Assembly: GCA_040755725.1 (NCBI GenBank)
Contig: JBFMAI010000031.1
Span: forward strand, 70,176 to 134,175
Direction: 5' to 3'
From: JBFMAI01 sp040755725
GTDB taxonomy: Bacteria > Planctomycetota > Phycisphaerae > UBA1845 > Fen-1342
DNA: 64,000 nt
Within the stretch, counting starts at the first letter, position 1; each line of letters starts with the position of its first letter. Of this stretch, positions 8,483-17,018 are shown in pieces. Below the pieces are notes generated by a model. That model was given only the letters and a program-made list of their open reading frames with translations. It was not told the origin of the DNA and made no database searches. The position numbers and the translations under genes were made by a program.

Positions 8483-9421
8483 TCACTGGTCCCAGTGCGA
8501 CAAGTCCCGGCCCAGCAACGCCGCCAGCCGCTGGTTTGGCTCCCGGAACCGCTCCACCAGCCGCGCGCGCGTCGCGGGTTGCATCGGCGGCGGCGCCAGG
8601 CGGGCCCGCAGCCCCGCGGCGCGGCGCGTCCGTTCGAGCAGGTGATAGGTGCAGTCTTTAAGCCGCTGGGGGACGAGGCTGCTGAGGTGCTCGAACCCGG
8701 GGATGCCCCGCAGCACCTGCGTCATGTGCAGTCGGAGCTGCCATTGCTGATACGCTCGCGCCTCGTTTGCATGGACCGGCCCCGCGCTCAGCAGATCGAC
8801 GCCCGCGTCGATCCCCAGGTGGCGGCAAACCTGCCGCAGCACCGCGCCGGGGTCGCGCTGCAAGTCTTCCAGCAACAAGAACAAGAACGCCTCGGGCGGG
8901 AAGTGCCGGCGGTACTCCTCGATGTAGCGAATGTACTCCCCGGCCCGCACCAAGTGCGGGTACGCCTCCAGGTAGTTCTCGAAGGTCGCCAGGTGCGGCC
9001 CCAACCGGTTCAAGGCCCGCGCTGTCTTGATCTGCTCGCCGTAGTCCGAATACGTGCGCTGCACCGGGTGCCGCATGATGTAGATGAGCTTCGCCTGTGG
9101 CACATACCGGCCCAGCCGGGCGGCGCACGTCGGGTACTCCTGCCACCAGGTGTAGATCGTCGAGGCCTCGCCGCAGAGCTGGTCCGGCCCGGCCTGCGCA
9201 AACAGCGCCCCGTACCACTCCCAGCCCAGGTCGAACTTGTCCGCGAAGAACTCCGGCTCCTTGTGCGGCGACAGGTAGAGCTGCGGGTGCCGCCTCAGGT
9301 ACTCGTACAGCGTCGTCGTCCCGCACTTGGCCGACCCGATGATGATGAAGTCCGGCAACCGGACGTGGGGCGGGGGGCCGATGTCCGTCGCCACCGGCGG
9401 AGCGTGCAGGACGGTCGTCAC
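8483..9421 (-). CDS. PAPS-dependent sulfotransferase
   Basis: 312 residues from GTG 9421, chosen because GAGGA is 8 bases upstream; TTG 9427 is in the same frame. The PAPS 5'-phosphosulfate loop is seen as FIIIGSAKCGTTTLYEYL near residue 25, and the 3'-phosphate-binding motif as MRHPVQRTYSDY near residue 125; a second basic/aromatic region HFPPEAFLFLLLEDL follows. Such enzymes transfer sulfate from PAPS to a hydroxyl or amine, here probably a sugar of the surface polymer. It points to a sulfated polysaccharide. No PAPS-synthesis genes are nearby. Confidence 0.9.
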   Translation of the reverse strand: MTTVLHAPPVATDIGPPPHVRLPDFIIIGSAKCGTTTLYEYLRRHPQLYLSPHKEPEFFADKFDLGWEWYGALFAQAGPDQLCGEASTIYTWWQEYPTCAARLGRYVPQAKLIYIMRHPVQRTYSDYGEQIKTARALNRLGPHLATFENYLEAYPHLVRAGEYIRYIEEYRRHFPPEAFLFLLLEDLQRDPGAVLRQVCRHLGIDAGVDLLSAGPVHANEARAYQQWQLRLHMTQVLRGIPGFEHLSSLVPQRLKDCTYHLLERTRRAAGLRARLAPPPMQPATRARLVERFREPNQRLAALLGRDLSHWDQ

Positions 9422-9575
9422 CGCCAAGGTCCTCGCTGCGAAAGGTGATCGTTCCAGGGGTGATATCGGCGGGCCGCGGCGGCCGTCCTCAAGCGGTTTT
9501 CCCGGCTCCCCGATAGCGCGCCATGACGACCGACAGCCCGTCGGTCAGGAAGGTGTGTCTTCTTCGAGGACCGCT

Positions 9576-10544
9576 TTGGCCGAACGGACCGGCAACGGAC
9601 GGGTCTCCGTCATCGTCCCGACTTACAACCGGGCGCAACTTCTGCCGCGCGCCATCGCCAGCGTGCAGCGCCAGACCGTGGCCCACTTGTGCGACATCAT
9701 CGTGATTGACGACGGCAGCACCGACGACACCCCGGCCGTTGCCGCCCGCTACCGCGACCAGGTTCATTACATCCGCCAGCCCAATCGTGGTGCCCCGGCG
9801 GCCCGTAACCTGGGAATCCGCGCCTCCAATGGTGAGTTCGTCGCGTTTCTGGATTCCGACGACGAATGGACCCCGGACAAGACTGAGCGGCAGCTCGCTG
9901 CGCTGCGCCGCTGGCCGGCGGCCGTGCTGGCCACCGGCCGTGCCCTCGCGCGTTACGGCGACGGCCGCACGCGGCCGCACCTGGTCCCGGGCATACCGTT
10001 CGACCGCCCCGTGGATTTCGCTCCGCTGCTGTTCGCCGAGAACTTCATGCCGACGCCGACGATCATGGCGCGGCGGAGCGCGTTGGAAACGACCGACCTG
10101 TTCAGCGAGCGACTGCTGCGCCGCCACGATTACCACCTGTGGGTGTGCCTGGCGTGTCGCGGCCCCGGGGTGTACGTCGATGCGCTGGTCGCGTACTACG
10201 ACGACGACACGCCCGCGGGCCTTTCCCGCGACCGCGACACCTGCATGGACTACAAGCTGCTGGCCCGCCGGCTGCTGAAGTCGGAGCTTCGTCGGCGGCC
10301 CGATTGCGCGGCCATCTGGCGGCGCGGCATGGCCGACACGCTCGCCAGCCTGCGCGATCACGCCTACCGCGACGGCCATTACGCCGCCGCCGTCGGCTAC
10401 GGGCTGCGTTCGCTGTGGCACGCCCCGCATCGCCCGAAGTGGGAATGGGGCCGACTGCTGTCGGCGATCGGCCGCGTGCTGCTGCCCCGCGGCTCCAATC
10501 CAACGTGTCGCAGGATGCGGGCCGCAGCGGTGGACCACCGATAG
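9576..10544 (+). CDS. Glycosyltransferase family 2 (GT-A)
   Basis: 322 residues if TTG 9576 is used (GAGGA 7 bases upstream); GTG 9555 is an alternative, and starts before 9421 would overlap the divergent sulfotransferase. The N-terminus VSVIVPTYNRAQLLPRAI, IDDGSTD, the DxD motif in FLDSDDEWTPDK and an HDYHLWVCLA segment are typical inverting GT2 features. The 3' 148 bases overlap the end of the convergent GT4 gene. It probably adds one residue of the polysaccharide repeat in the cytoplasm. Confidence 0.88.
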   Translation: MAERTGNGRVSVIVPTYNRAQLLPRAIASVQRQTVAHLCDIIVIDDGSTDDTPAVAARYRDQVHYIRQPNRGAPAARNLGIRASNGEFVAFLDSDDEWTPDKTERQLAALRRWPAAVLATGRALARYGDGRTRPHLVPGIPFDRPVDFAPLLFAENFMPTPTIMARRSALETTDLFSERLLRRHDYHLWVCLACRGPGVYVDALVAYYDDDTPAGLSRDRDTCMDYKLLARRLLKSELRRRPDCAAIWRRGMADTLASLRDHAYRDGHYAAAVGYGLRSLWHAPHRPKWEWGRLLSAIGRVLLPRGSNPTCRRMRAAAVDHR

Positions 10545-11689
10545 CGCTCTGCCGCCGCCTGTCGCCCGCGGTTCCCTAGTTCGGTCGCCAACTCACGATC
10601 CCGAATCAGGCGATTCAGCGCAATGGCCAGCGCCGCGGAGTCGGACCGGCGATAGAGCAGTCCGCCGCCGTGTTCGCGCACCACCTCGGCCATGCCGGAG
10701 TAGACGCGAGGGGGATCGTGCTCCGGGACCAGCACGGGCAGTCCGTGGGCCATGCCCTCCAACACGACGTTCGGGAACGTGTCGTAGAGGCTCGTGGACA
10801 GCACACCGTCCGCCGCCGCGTACCAGGGCCCCATGTTCCGCTGTGCGCCGGCGAATACGACCCGCGCGGCCACGCCTGCGGTCCCCGCCAACTGGCGCAG
10901 CTCTTCGAGTTCCGGCCCGTCGCCGACGATCAGCAGTCGCCCGCGCGGGTCCACGTCCGCCAGCGCGCGGATGGCCAAGTCGAAGCCCTTGTTGCGGTCG
11001 CAGTGCCCGACCAGCGCGATGACGAACTGGTCGGCCGCGGCCCCGATCTCCCGGCGTTTCGCGGTCCGCGCGCCGGGCATCGCCGCGACCGGACACCCGC
11101 CGTAGTCGCAACGTTCGACCGGTACCGCATCACGCCGCGCAAACGCCCGAATTTCATGCACGCTCTGCCGCGTCGGCGCCAAGACCAGGTTGGCGCAAGC
11201 GAGCGCATGCCGTTCGACGCGGCGGAGGCCCAGGTAATCCAGCCACGCCCACCAGTGCGGGGCCCGGCGGCGCGGCCACGTGAATGGCAGGCAATTCGCC
11301 AGCAGGCAGGCAAAGACGAAGATGACCGGCGTGTCCGGCCACGCGCGCCGGGCCGCGACCACCCACGTTGGACTGACGGCCACGAACGCAGCCCGCGGCG
11401 GCGGCAGGCGCCGCAGACCGCAGGCCATCCCCCCCGGCAGGCACCAATTCCGGACGCGCCACGATTGCGGCGACACGCCGCTGGGCAGGTTCATCCGCCC
11501 ATCCACAGGCGTTGCCGGACCGGCCGCGCCGTGCCGGTCATCGACCCCCAGGATGAGTGAGCCGTACCCCGCCTGTCGCAGCGCCTCCTGGAGCCCCGCC
11601 GCGAAGGCCAGCCCGCCACCCCAGCCGCGTACATCGCAATGGCAGGCGAAGTAGAAGTCCGGGGCGGCATCCGGCGTGGGGCCAATCAT
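10397..11689 (-). CDS. Glycosyltransferase family 4 (GT-B)
   Basis: 430 residues from ATG 11689 (GAGGG 5 bases upstream); TTG 11707 is less likely. The donor domain shows FVIALVGHCDRNKGFDLAI, RLLIVGDGPELEEL, VVFAGAQ and the E-x7-E-like YDTFPNVVLEGMAHGLPVLVPE. The C-terminal 49 codons lie antisense to the convergent GT2 gene; the family fold ends about RILRHVGLEPRG, so the last ~35 residues look like read-through into the neighbour. The likely role is a retaining sugar transfer in the same pathway. Confidence 0.9.
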   Translation of the reverse strand: MIGPTPDAAPDFYFACHCDVRGWGGGLAFAAGLQEALRQAGYGSLILGVDDRHGAAGPATPVDGRMNLPSGVSPQSWRVRNWCLPGGMACGLRRLPPPRAAFVAVSPTWVVAARRAWPDTPVIFVFACLLANCLPFTWPRRRAPHWWAWLDYLGLRRVERHALACANLVLAPTRQSVHEIRAFARRDAVPVERCDYGGCPVAAMPGARTAKRREIGAAADQFVIALVGHCDRNKGFDLAIRALADVDPRGRLLIVGDGPELEELRQLAGTAGVAARVVFAGAQRNMGPWYAAADGVLSTSLYDTFPNVVLEGMAHGLPVLVPEHDPPRVYSGMAEVVREHGGGLLYRRSDSAALAIALNRLIRDRELATELGNRGRQAAAERYRWSTAAARILRHVGLEPRGSSTRPIADSSRPHSHFGRCGACHSERSP

Positions 11690-12106
11690 CAATTCCCTCG
11701 TCGGCAAACGCCGGCATCGACCGCCGGACCCGGTTGGCCGGCGGACTCCGGCGCCCGACGGGTTGTATCGACCAACGACGCCGCGCGCGCTGTCGCGGGG
11801 CGCAGGCCCTGCGCGGGGCGCCGGGCGCGGGCCGTCCGCTGGGACGGCCAGGCATATCAGACGCGCGCCGTGAGCAGCGTCCTAGATTCTCTCGCGCGGT
11901 CCGCCCGCGAGGTGGGTGGGGTCCGCATTGCGAAACTCATCTCCGCAAGAAGCGATAAACACCGCGGATTCCGTGTGCCGCCTCGCGGCACATCACCGGC
12001 TCGCGCGGACGAACCGCAGGGTACGAGCATCGTCGCCGCGCGACGTGCGCCCGTGAAAAGACCGCACCAACGCCGTAACGACCGGGCGCCGCACCGGCCG
12101 TTGGGA

Positions 12107-12126
12107 CACAGGCCGGGACGCCTGTG
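12107..12126. repeat. CACAGGC...GCCTGTG hairpin repeat
   Basis: A perfect 7-bp stem (12107-12113 / 12120-12126) with loop CGGGAC. The minus strand reads GGCACAGGCGTCCCGGCC, a form I know as a very common planctomycete intergenic repeat. Confidence 0.6.
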
Positions 12127-12154
12127 CCACCGTGTGCGGCGCGGGCGCGTCGAT

Positions 12155-12195
12155 CAGAACCCCGCACGCGAGCGCGGGGCGTTGGGTTCCGGCCC
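12155..12195 (+). repeat. RTPHA-type dispersed repeat
   Basis: AGAACCCCGCACGCGAGCGC and what follows resembles 44704-44752 and 51254-51310. It forms a CCCCGC...GCGGGG stem and ends at the start codon of the next gene, so it would be in that gene's leader. Confidence 0.55.
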
Positions 12196-12714
12196 ATGAC
12201 GAACGACCACCGACCACTGATTCTCGTCGTCCTGGCCGGCGGAGGCTGGTACCGCGAGACGCTGCGCCTGGTGGAGGCGTTCGATCCCCATCAGGTCCGC
12301 GTGGCTTACGCCTACGCCCTGCACCAACACCACGCCTGCGGCCGGCTGGCCATGCCGCTCCCCGGCGAGCGCTACCCCATCCACTACCTCGGCCGCACGC
12401 AGGGCCGGCCGTGGCGGCACCTGGTCAATCTCCTGTGGCTGGGGCGCGGGTTCATCGAGGCGTACCGGCTCATCCGGCGGCTGCGGCCCGACGCCGTCCT
12501 GGCCCTCGGCACCGCCGTCGCCGTCCCGCTGTTTGCCGCGGCCAAGTTGCTGCGTGTTCGCTGCGTCTTCATCGAGACGGTGACGCGCGTGCAGCGCCTG
12601 TCGCGCACGGGGCGGCTGCTCCATCGCTGGTGCCTGAGCGACCGGTTGTATGTCCAATGGCCGAAGCTGGTCGAGGCGTACCCCGGCAGCCGCTTCGCGG
12701 GAGCGGTGCTGTGA
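12196..12714 (+). CDS. PssD/Alg14-like glycosyltransferase membrane subunit
   Basis: 172 residues from ATG 12196. It begins ILVVLAGGGWYRETLRLVEAF and has VLALGTAVAVPLFAAAKLL and CVFIETVTRVQRLSRTGRLL, the pattern of Alg14/PssD proteins, which anchor a two-piece GT-B transferase and bind the acceptor side. Its stop overlaps the GTG of the following PssE/Alg13-like gene (GTGA), the standard arrangement for the heterodimer. In rhizobial and yeast homologues the pair adds glucuronic acid or GlcNAc to a lipid-linked saccharide; the sugar here is unknown. Confidence 0.87.
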   Translation: MTNDHRPLILVVLAGGGWYRETLRLVEAFDPHQVRVAYAYALHQHHACGRLAMPLPGERYPIHYLGRTQGRPWRHLVNLLWLGRGFIEAYRLIRRLRPDAVLALGTAVAVPLFAAAKLLRVRCVFIETVTRVQRLSRTGRLLHRWCLSDRLYVQWPKLVEAYPGSRFAGAVL

Positions 12715-12745
12715 GTAGCGAGTCACGAGTACCAAGTAGCGCGTT
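12711..12745. repeat. AGTAGCGAGTCACGAGTACC-type repeat forming a gene 5' end
   Basis: The bases encoding the PssE-like N-terminus are a known type of planctomycete intergenic repeat (its minus-strand translation reads TRYLVLVTRYS). It supplies both the overlapping start region and the extra residues. Confidence 0.5.
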
Positions 12746-13298
12746 GGAAAGTCGGCCACGGGCCGGTCACGCCGCGGCCTTCGACTCGATACCCGACATT
12801 CTGACATCCGCGTTAGTCGTCGTCGGCACGCAGCACTTCGACGCGCTGGTCGCCGAGGTGGACCGGCTGGTCGAGATCGGCCGCCTGCCGCGCGACACGT
12901 TCGGCCAGATCGGCTCCGGGCACTACGTGCCGCGCCATTTCCCCTGGGTCCGCTACGAACGCGACCTGTGGCAACGGCTGACCCAGGCCGACCTCATCAT
13001 CACCCACGGGGGGACCGGCCTGGTAATGGAGTGCCTCCAGTCCGGCCGGGCCTTCATCGCGGTCCCGGACGAGCTCAAACCCGAGAACCACCAGCTCGAG
13101 TTCCTGGAGGCCCTCGCCGAACGCTTTGACTATTGCTGGGCCCGCCGCCCGGCGGACCTGGAAGCTGCCCTGGACCACGCCCGACCCGCCCGCCGCCGCG
13201 ACTCCCGCGACGTGCGTGAACTGGCCGGCGACATCCTGGCCTTTGTGCGACCAAGGGGCAGCGTCGGACAGCTCGTCGCCGGCCGTTTTTGCCCGTAG
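12711..13298 (+). CDS. PssE/Alg13-like glycosyltransferase catalytic subunit
   Basis: 195 residues from GTG 12711, overlapping the upstream stop by 4 bases. The domain proper starts at LVVVGTQHFDALVAEVDRLV (about residue 36), with YERDLWQRLTQADLIITHGG and PDELKPENHQLEFLEAL, matching the nucleotide-sugar-binding half of Alg13/PssE. Homologues usually start almost directly at the VGTQ strand. The first ~34 residues (SSESRVPSSALESRPRAG...) are encoded by an AGTAGCGAGTCACGAGTACC repeat, so this copy seems to have gained an N-terminal extension while keeping coupling to the PssD-like gene. Confidence 0.87.
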   Translation: MSSESRVPSSALESRPRAGHAAAFDSIPDILTSALVVVGTQHFDALVAEVDRLVEIGRLPRDTFGQIGSGHYVPRHFPWVRYERDLWQRLTQADLIITHGGTGLVMECLQSGRAFIAVPDELKPENHQLEFLEALAERFDYCWARRPADLEAALDHARPARRRDSRDVRELAGDILAFVRPRGSVGQLVAGRFCP

Positions 13299-13426
13299 CG
13301 TCCGGCGTGGCTCCCCGGCGGGCGACACCGGCCCCGGGGCCTCAAGCCCACCTACCGGCAGGCCCGATATTTCCCGGCGACATTGACCACCGCGCGGTCC
13401 GACCGCGGGAGGCCTGGAGTCTGCGC

Positions 13427-15991
13427 ATGAGAATGTACGCCGGTGCGTTTCTCGTGGCGATGGCCACGCTGTCCTTGCAGGTGGCGCTGACCCGCCTGCT
13501 GAGCATCACCGCCTGGTACTTCCTGGCGTTCTTCGCCATCGCCCTGGCGATGCTCGGCCTGACCGCCGGCGCGGCCACCGTGTACCTCAACCGCGAGCGC
13601 TTCAGCGGGGACCGGCTGACCGGCTCACTGGGCCGCGCGTGCCTGTACATGGCCGGCTCAATCCCGCTCACGCTCGTGGCGCTGTGCCTCCTGCCGATCC
13701 CCGTGTTCTTCGGCGCGATCAGTGCCTGCGCCATTCTGGCGGCCAGCGCCATCGCCTTCCTGCCGTTCTACTTCAGCGGGATCGTCATCACCGGCGTGCT
13801 GACCTGCGCGCCGCAGCCCAGCGGGCGGCTCTACGCGGCGGACCTGCTCGGCGCCGCGACCGGCTGCCTCTTCATCCTCGCCGCCCTGGAGCACATGGAT
13901 GTGTGCAGCGCGGGCCTGCTGTGCGCGGCGCTCGCGGCCCTGGCGGCGCTGGCGTTCGCCTACCGGCATGTTCACAGCGGCGGCCTGGCCCGGCCGGCGG
14001 CTGGGGTCTTCGTCGTCCTGCTCGTCGCCGGGCTGGCCAACAGCCAGAGCCCGCGGATGATTCGCCCCTATGTGGCCAAGTCGCAGTTGCAGGCCGCTCA
14101 CCGCGTTGGACGCGAGTACTGGAACTCCTTCTCGCGCGTCACGATGGAAAAAGCGGTCGAGCCGCTGCACTACTGGGGCCGCAGTGCCAAGGCCCCGGAG
14201 GCCCGCATCCCGTGCTACCGCATGACGATCGACGGCGCCGCCGGCACCCACATGCGCCGCTTCGCCGCCTGGGAGGACCTGGACCACCTGCGCTACGACG
14301 TGACCAACGTGGCCTACTATCTCCGGCCCACGGGCGGGGCGTGCGTCATCGGTGTCGGCGGGGGGCGGGACGTGCAGAGTGCCCTGCGTTTCGGCCACCA
14401 GCGGGTCCTGGGGATCGAGCTTAACCCCGCGTTCATTCGCATCCTGAAGCACGACTACGCCGACTTCGCGGGCCTGGCCGGCCGCCCGGAGGTCGAGCTC
14501 GTCGTGGACGAAGCCCGCAGCTACCTGTCGCGTTCGACCGAGCGGTTCCCCTTGGTCCAAATGTCGCTCGTGGACACCTGGGCCGCCACCGGCGCGGGGG
14601 CGTTCTCGCTCAGCGAGAACAACCTCTACACCGTCGAGGCCTGGCAGATCCTTCTCGACCGACTCACGCCCGACGGCGTGTTCACCGTGTCACGCTGGTA
14701 CAGTCCGGAGCGCCTCGGCGAAACCGGCCGCCTGGTGGCGCTGGCGTGCGAAGCGCTGCGCCACCGTGGCGTGCAGGCCCCGTTGGCGCATCTGGCCGTC
14801 CTGACCCGCAAGCCCGTGGCCACGCTGTTGCTCTGTGCTCGCCCGTTCGAGCCCGAAGAGCTGACGCTCCTGAAGGACCTCGCGGCCGAGCACGAGTACA
14901 AGCTCCCGCTGCTGGCCGGACGCGAGGAGCCCGAAACGGTCCTCACCCGCATCGCGCTGGCCGGTACCGCGGCCGAGCTGGACCGGCTCGGGCGGGCCGA
15001 GGGGATGCGCTTTGATCCGACGACCGACGAGAACCCCTATTTCTTCAACATGCTGCGACTGGACAGCCTGCACCGCAGCTTCAGCGCCTACGACGGCGTC
15101 GTCAGCGGCAACATGCAGGCCTCGTGTCTGCAAGTCGGCCTGGTGCTCTCCCTGCTGCTGATTGCCGCCGTGACGATCATCGTGCCACTAATGAAGCGCA
15201 CGCGTCTGGTGACGGCCGGCGGCCCGCCCGTGCTGTGGTCCGGCGCCCTGTACTTCGTGCTCATTGGCTGCGGGTTCATGCTGGCCGAGATCGCGATGAT
15301 CCAGAAGCTGTCGGTGCTGATCAGCCACCCGGTCTACGCGCTGGGCATCCTGCTGTTCGCGCTCATTCTCTCCAGCGGCCTCGGCGCGGCCCTCAGCGAG
15401 CGCTTGCCGCTGACCCGCGCGCCAGGGGTCTACCTCTACCCACTGGCCACCGCCGCCGCCGTCTTGCTTGCCAGCCGCGCCATGACCCTCGCCACCACGC
15501 ACCTGGCGACCACGTCGATGACCGTGCGGATCGCCGCCGCCATCGCCGTGATCTTCCCCCTCGGGCTCCTGCTGGGGCTCTTTTTCCCCACCGGCATGAG
15601 CCTCGTCCGGCGGATCTCCAACTTCGACACACCGTGGTACTGGGCCCTCAACGGCGTCTTCGGCGTGCTCTGCTCCGCGGTGGCGGTGCTCATCAGCATC
15701 TACAGCGGCATTTCGACGAACCTGTACATCTCGGCGGCCTGCTATACCCTCGTGCTGGTGTGCGTGATCGACCTGCACCGCCGCCGGGCGGCCTCGCCGC
15801 GACCCGTGGCCGCGACGGCGGCGGCCCCGAGCGTGGTCCCTTCGTTTGTCGAGTCGCTCCGTCGTCTGCCGGATCGAGCGCCCGGGAGTCCGGAGCGCGA
15901 TGCCGACGCATGGGTCGGCGCCGGAACGGGAGGGCGAAGCAGCAAGGTGGCTCGCCGGGAGGGTGAAGCTCCCGCTGAGCCGGAATGGTGA
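13427..15991 (+). CDS. Membrane protein with embedded spermidine-synthase-like SAM domain
   Basis: 854 residues from ATG 13427 (GGAG upstream). Layout: an N-terminal membrane domain of about seven helices (residues 1-210), a soluble SAM-fold domain with CVIGVGGGRDVQSALRFG near residue 308 and GIELNPAF, then a second membrane domain of about seven helices (residues ~565-790). This is the fused spermidine-synthase/MFS-like architecture of bacteria; whether it makes polyamines or modifies a sugar or lipid is unknown. The C-terminus runs into a dispersed hairpin repeat (encoding REGEAPAEP), so the last ~20 residues are probably not functional. It lies among glycosyltransferase genes. Confidence 0.82.
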   Translation: MRMYAGAFLVAMATLSLQVALTRLLSITAWYFLAFFAIALAMLGLTAGAATVYLNRERFSGDRLTGSLGRACLYMAGSIPLTLVALCLLPIPVFFGAISACAILAASAIAFLPFYFSGIVITGVLTCAPQPSGRLYAADLLGAATGCLFILAALEHMDVCSAGLLCAALAALAALAFAYRHVHSGGLARPAAGVFVVLLVAGLANSQSPRMIRPYVAKSQLQAAHRVGREYWNSFSRVTMEKAVEPLHYWGRSAKAPEARIPCYRMTIDGAAGTHMRRFAAWEDLDHLRYDVTNVAYYLRPTGGACVIGVGGGRDVQSALRFGHQRVLGIELNPAFIRILKHDYADFAGLAGRPEVELVVDEARSYLSRSTERFPLVQMSLVDTWAATGAGAFSLSENNLYTVEAWQILLDRLTPDGVFTVSRWYSPERLGETGRLVALACEALRHRGVQAPLAHLAVLTRKPVATLLLCARPFEPEELTLLKDLAAEHEYKLPLLAGREEPETVLTRIALAGTAAELDRLGRAEGMRFDPTTDENPYFFNMLRLDSLHRSFSAYDGVVSGNMQASCLQVGLVLSLLLIAAVTIIVPLMKRTRLVTAGGPPVLWSGALYFVLIGCGFMLAEIAMIQKLSVLISHPVYALGILLFALILSSGLGAALSERLPLTRAPGVYLYPLATAAAVLLASRAMTLATTHLATTSMTVRIAAAIAVIFPLGLLLGLFFPTGMSLVRRISNFDTPWYWALNGVFGVLCSAVAVLISIYSGISTNLYISAACYTLVLVCVIDLHRRRAASPRPVAATAAAPSVVPSFVESLRRLPDRAPGSPERDADAWVGAGTGGRSSKVARREGEAPAEPEW

Positions 15992-16030
15992 AGCGGTGGG
16001 GCGGCTCGGCAGGAGCCGCGCCCTCCCCAC
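15928..16030. repeat. Dispersed hairpin repeat, composite copy
   Basis: Left arm GGGAGGGCGA (15928-15937), an internal second half-unit GGGAGGGTGAAGCTCCC (15958-15974), and a right part GCGGCTCGGCAGGAGC (16001-16016), identical to 17669-17684, followed by GCGCCCTCCCC. It ends the upstream gene and fills most of the gap to the FkbM gene. Confidence 0.75.
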
Positions 16031-16142
16031 CCGTGCAACCGCGACTGGGCGAACGCAGCCCGGTTCCACCGGGCGAAGCCACACGGCCGATAACACGTGA
16101 TTAGGACGCCCGGTGGTGGACCGTCGGCGCGTGGAGACCGGT

Positions 16143-17009
16143 ATGTTCATGCCGCTGGCCGTTAGTGGGGCCTCGTGGGTGACGCGGCACTGCCAGACAC
16201 TTCCCGGCCGCTGGCGGCTGCTGCGCTGGTTGGAGCGCCAGGGCCCCGTGTTGGCCGGCCTCCCGCCGCAAACCGTCTCGGTCGGCGACGGCCTCCGCAT
16301 GTCCGTCAACCCGGTGGATGAGAACGGCCGCTGGGTCTTCGTCCACGGGCTGGAACGCAACGAGCGGATCACGCGGCAATTCGTGCGCCTGCTGCGCCCC
16401 GGCGACCACGTGATCGACGTCGGGGCCAACGTCGGCTACTTCACACTCGTCGCCGCCCGCCTGGTCGGCCCGACCGGCGGCGTCCACGCGTTCGAACCGT
16501 CGCCGCAGGTCTTCCCCTGGCTGCGGGCCAACGCTCGGTTGAATCCGGTGCTGAACATCTGCGTTCACCAGAAAGCGGTGACCGATCGCGGCGGTCCCGT
16601 GCGCTTCCACGCCGCTTCGCCCGACCGCACCGGGTACTCCTCCATCCGCGACCTGGGGACGGAGACGGCCGCCGTGACGACGGTGGACGCCGTCGCCCTC
16701 GACGACCTGCTGGACGAGCTGCCACCCACGCGCCTGGTCAAGATCGACGTCGAGGGGGCCGAGTGGCTCGTGTTGCAAGGGATGCGCCGGTTGCTGGAAC
16801 GTGACCGGCCGCACCTGATCTGCGAGCTTGACGACGGCTTCCTGCGGGAGCTGGGCGCCGACGCGGAGAAGGTCTGTCAGTTCCTGCGCGACGCCGGCTA
16901 CAGCCTGCACCGGATCGTGGCCCGCGGCGAGCTGGAGCCGGTGTCCGCCGCGCCGCGGGACCGCTGCAATCTCGTGGCCAGCCCGCGCGGCAACGGACAC
17001 GGCCGTTAG
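16143..17009 (+). CDS. FkbM-family methyltransferase
   Basis: 288 residues from ATG 16143 (GGAG 8 bases upstream); GTG 16113 is possible. FkbM hallmarks: VIDVGANVGYFTLVAARLVG, a following VHAFEPSPQVFPWLRAN, TVDAVALDDLL and VKIDVEGAEWLVLQGM. The family O-methylates sugars and small molecules. Located between the SAM-domain membrane protein and a GT39-like transferase, it probably methylates the polymer or a precursor. Confidence 0.9.
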   Translation: MFMPLAVSGASWVTRHCQTLPGRWRLLRWLERQGPVLAGLPPQTVSVGDGLRMSVNPVDENGRWVFVHGLERNERITRQFVRLLRPGDHVIDVGANVGYFTLVAARLVGPTGGVHAFEPSPQVFPWLRANARLNPVLNICVHQKAVTDRGGPVRFHAASPDRTGYSSIRDLGTETAAVTTVDAVALDDLLDELPPTRLVKIDVEGAEWLVLQGMRRLLERDRPHLICELDDGFLRELGADAEKVCQFLRDAGYSLHRIVARGELEPVSAAPRDRCNLVASPRGNGHGR

Positions 17010-17018
17010 AGATCGGCC

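Larger units (their letters stand above)
11690..12195. other. 506-base non-coding stretch between divergent glycosylation genes
   Basis: No convincing gene. It holds a 7-bp hairpin repeat (12107-12126), an RTPHA-type repeat (12155-12195) and GC-rich inverted pieces around 11835-11850 and 11985-12000. Promoters for both flanking genes should lie here, but I cannot pick a clear -10/-35 pair. Confidence 0.5.

Noticed and set aside
11639..12199. Open frames in the 506-base gap
   Set aside because: They encode repeat-type peptides on both strands and contain no domain.
13274..13290. T-run after the PssE-like gene as a terminator
   Set aside because: GGCCGTTTTT has no adequate stem before it and lies within the coding frame.
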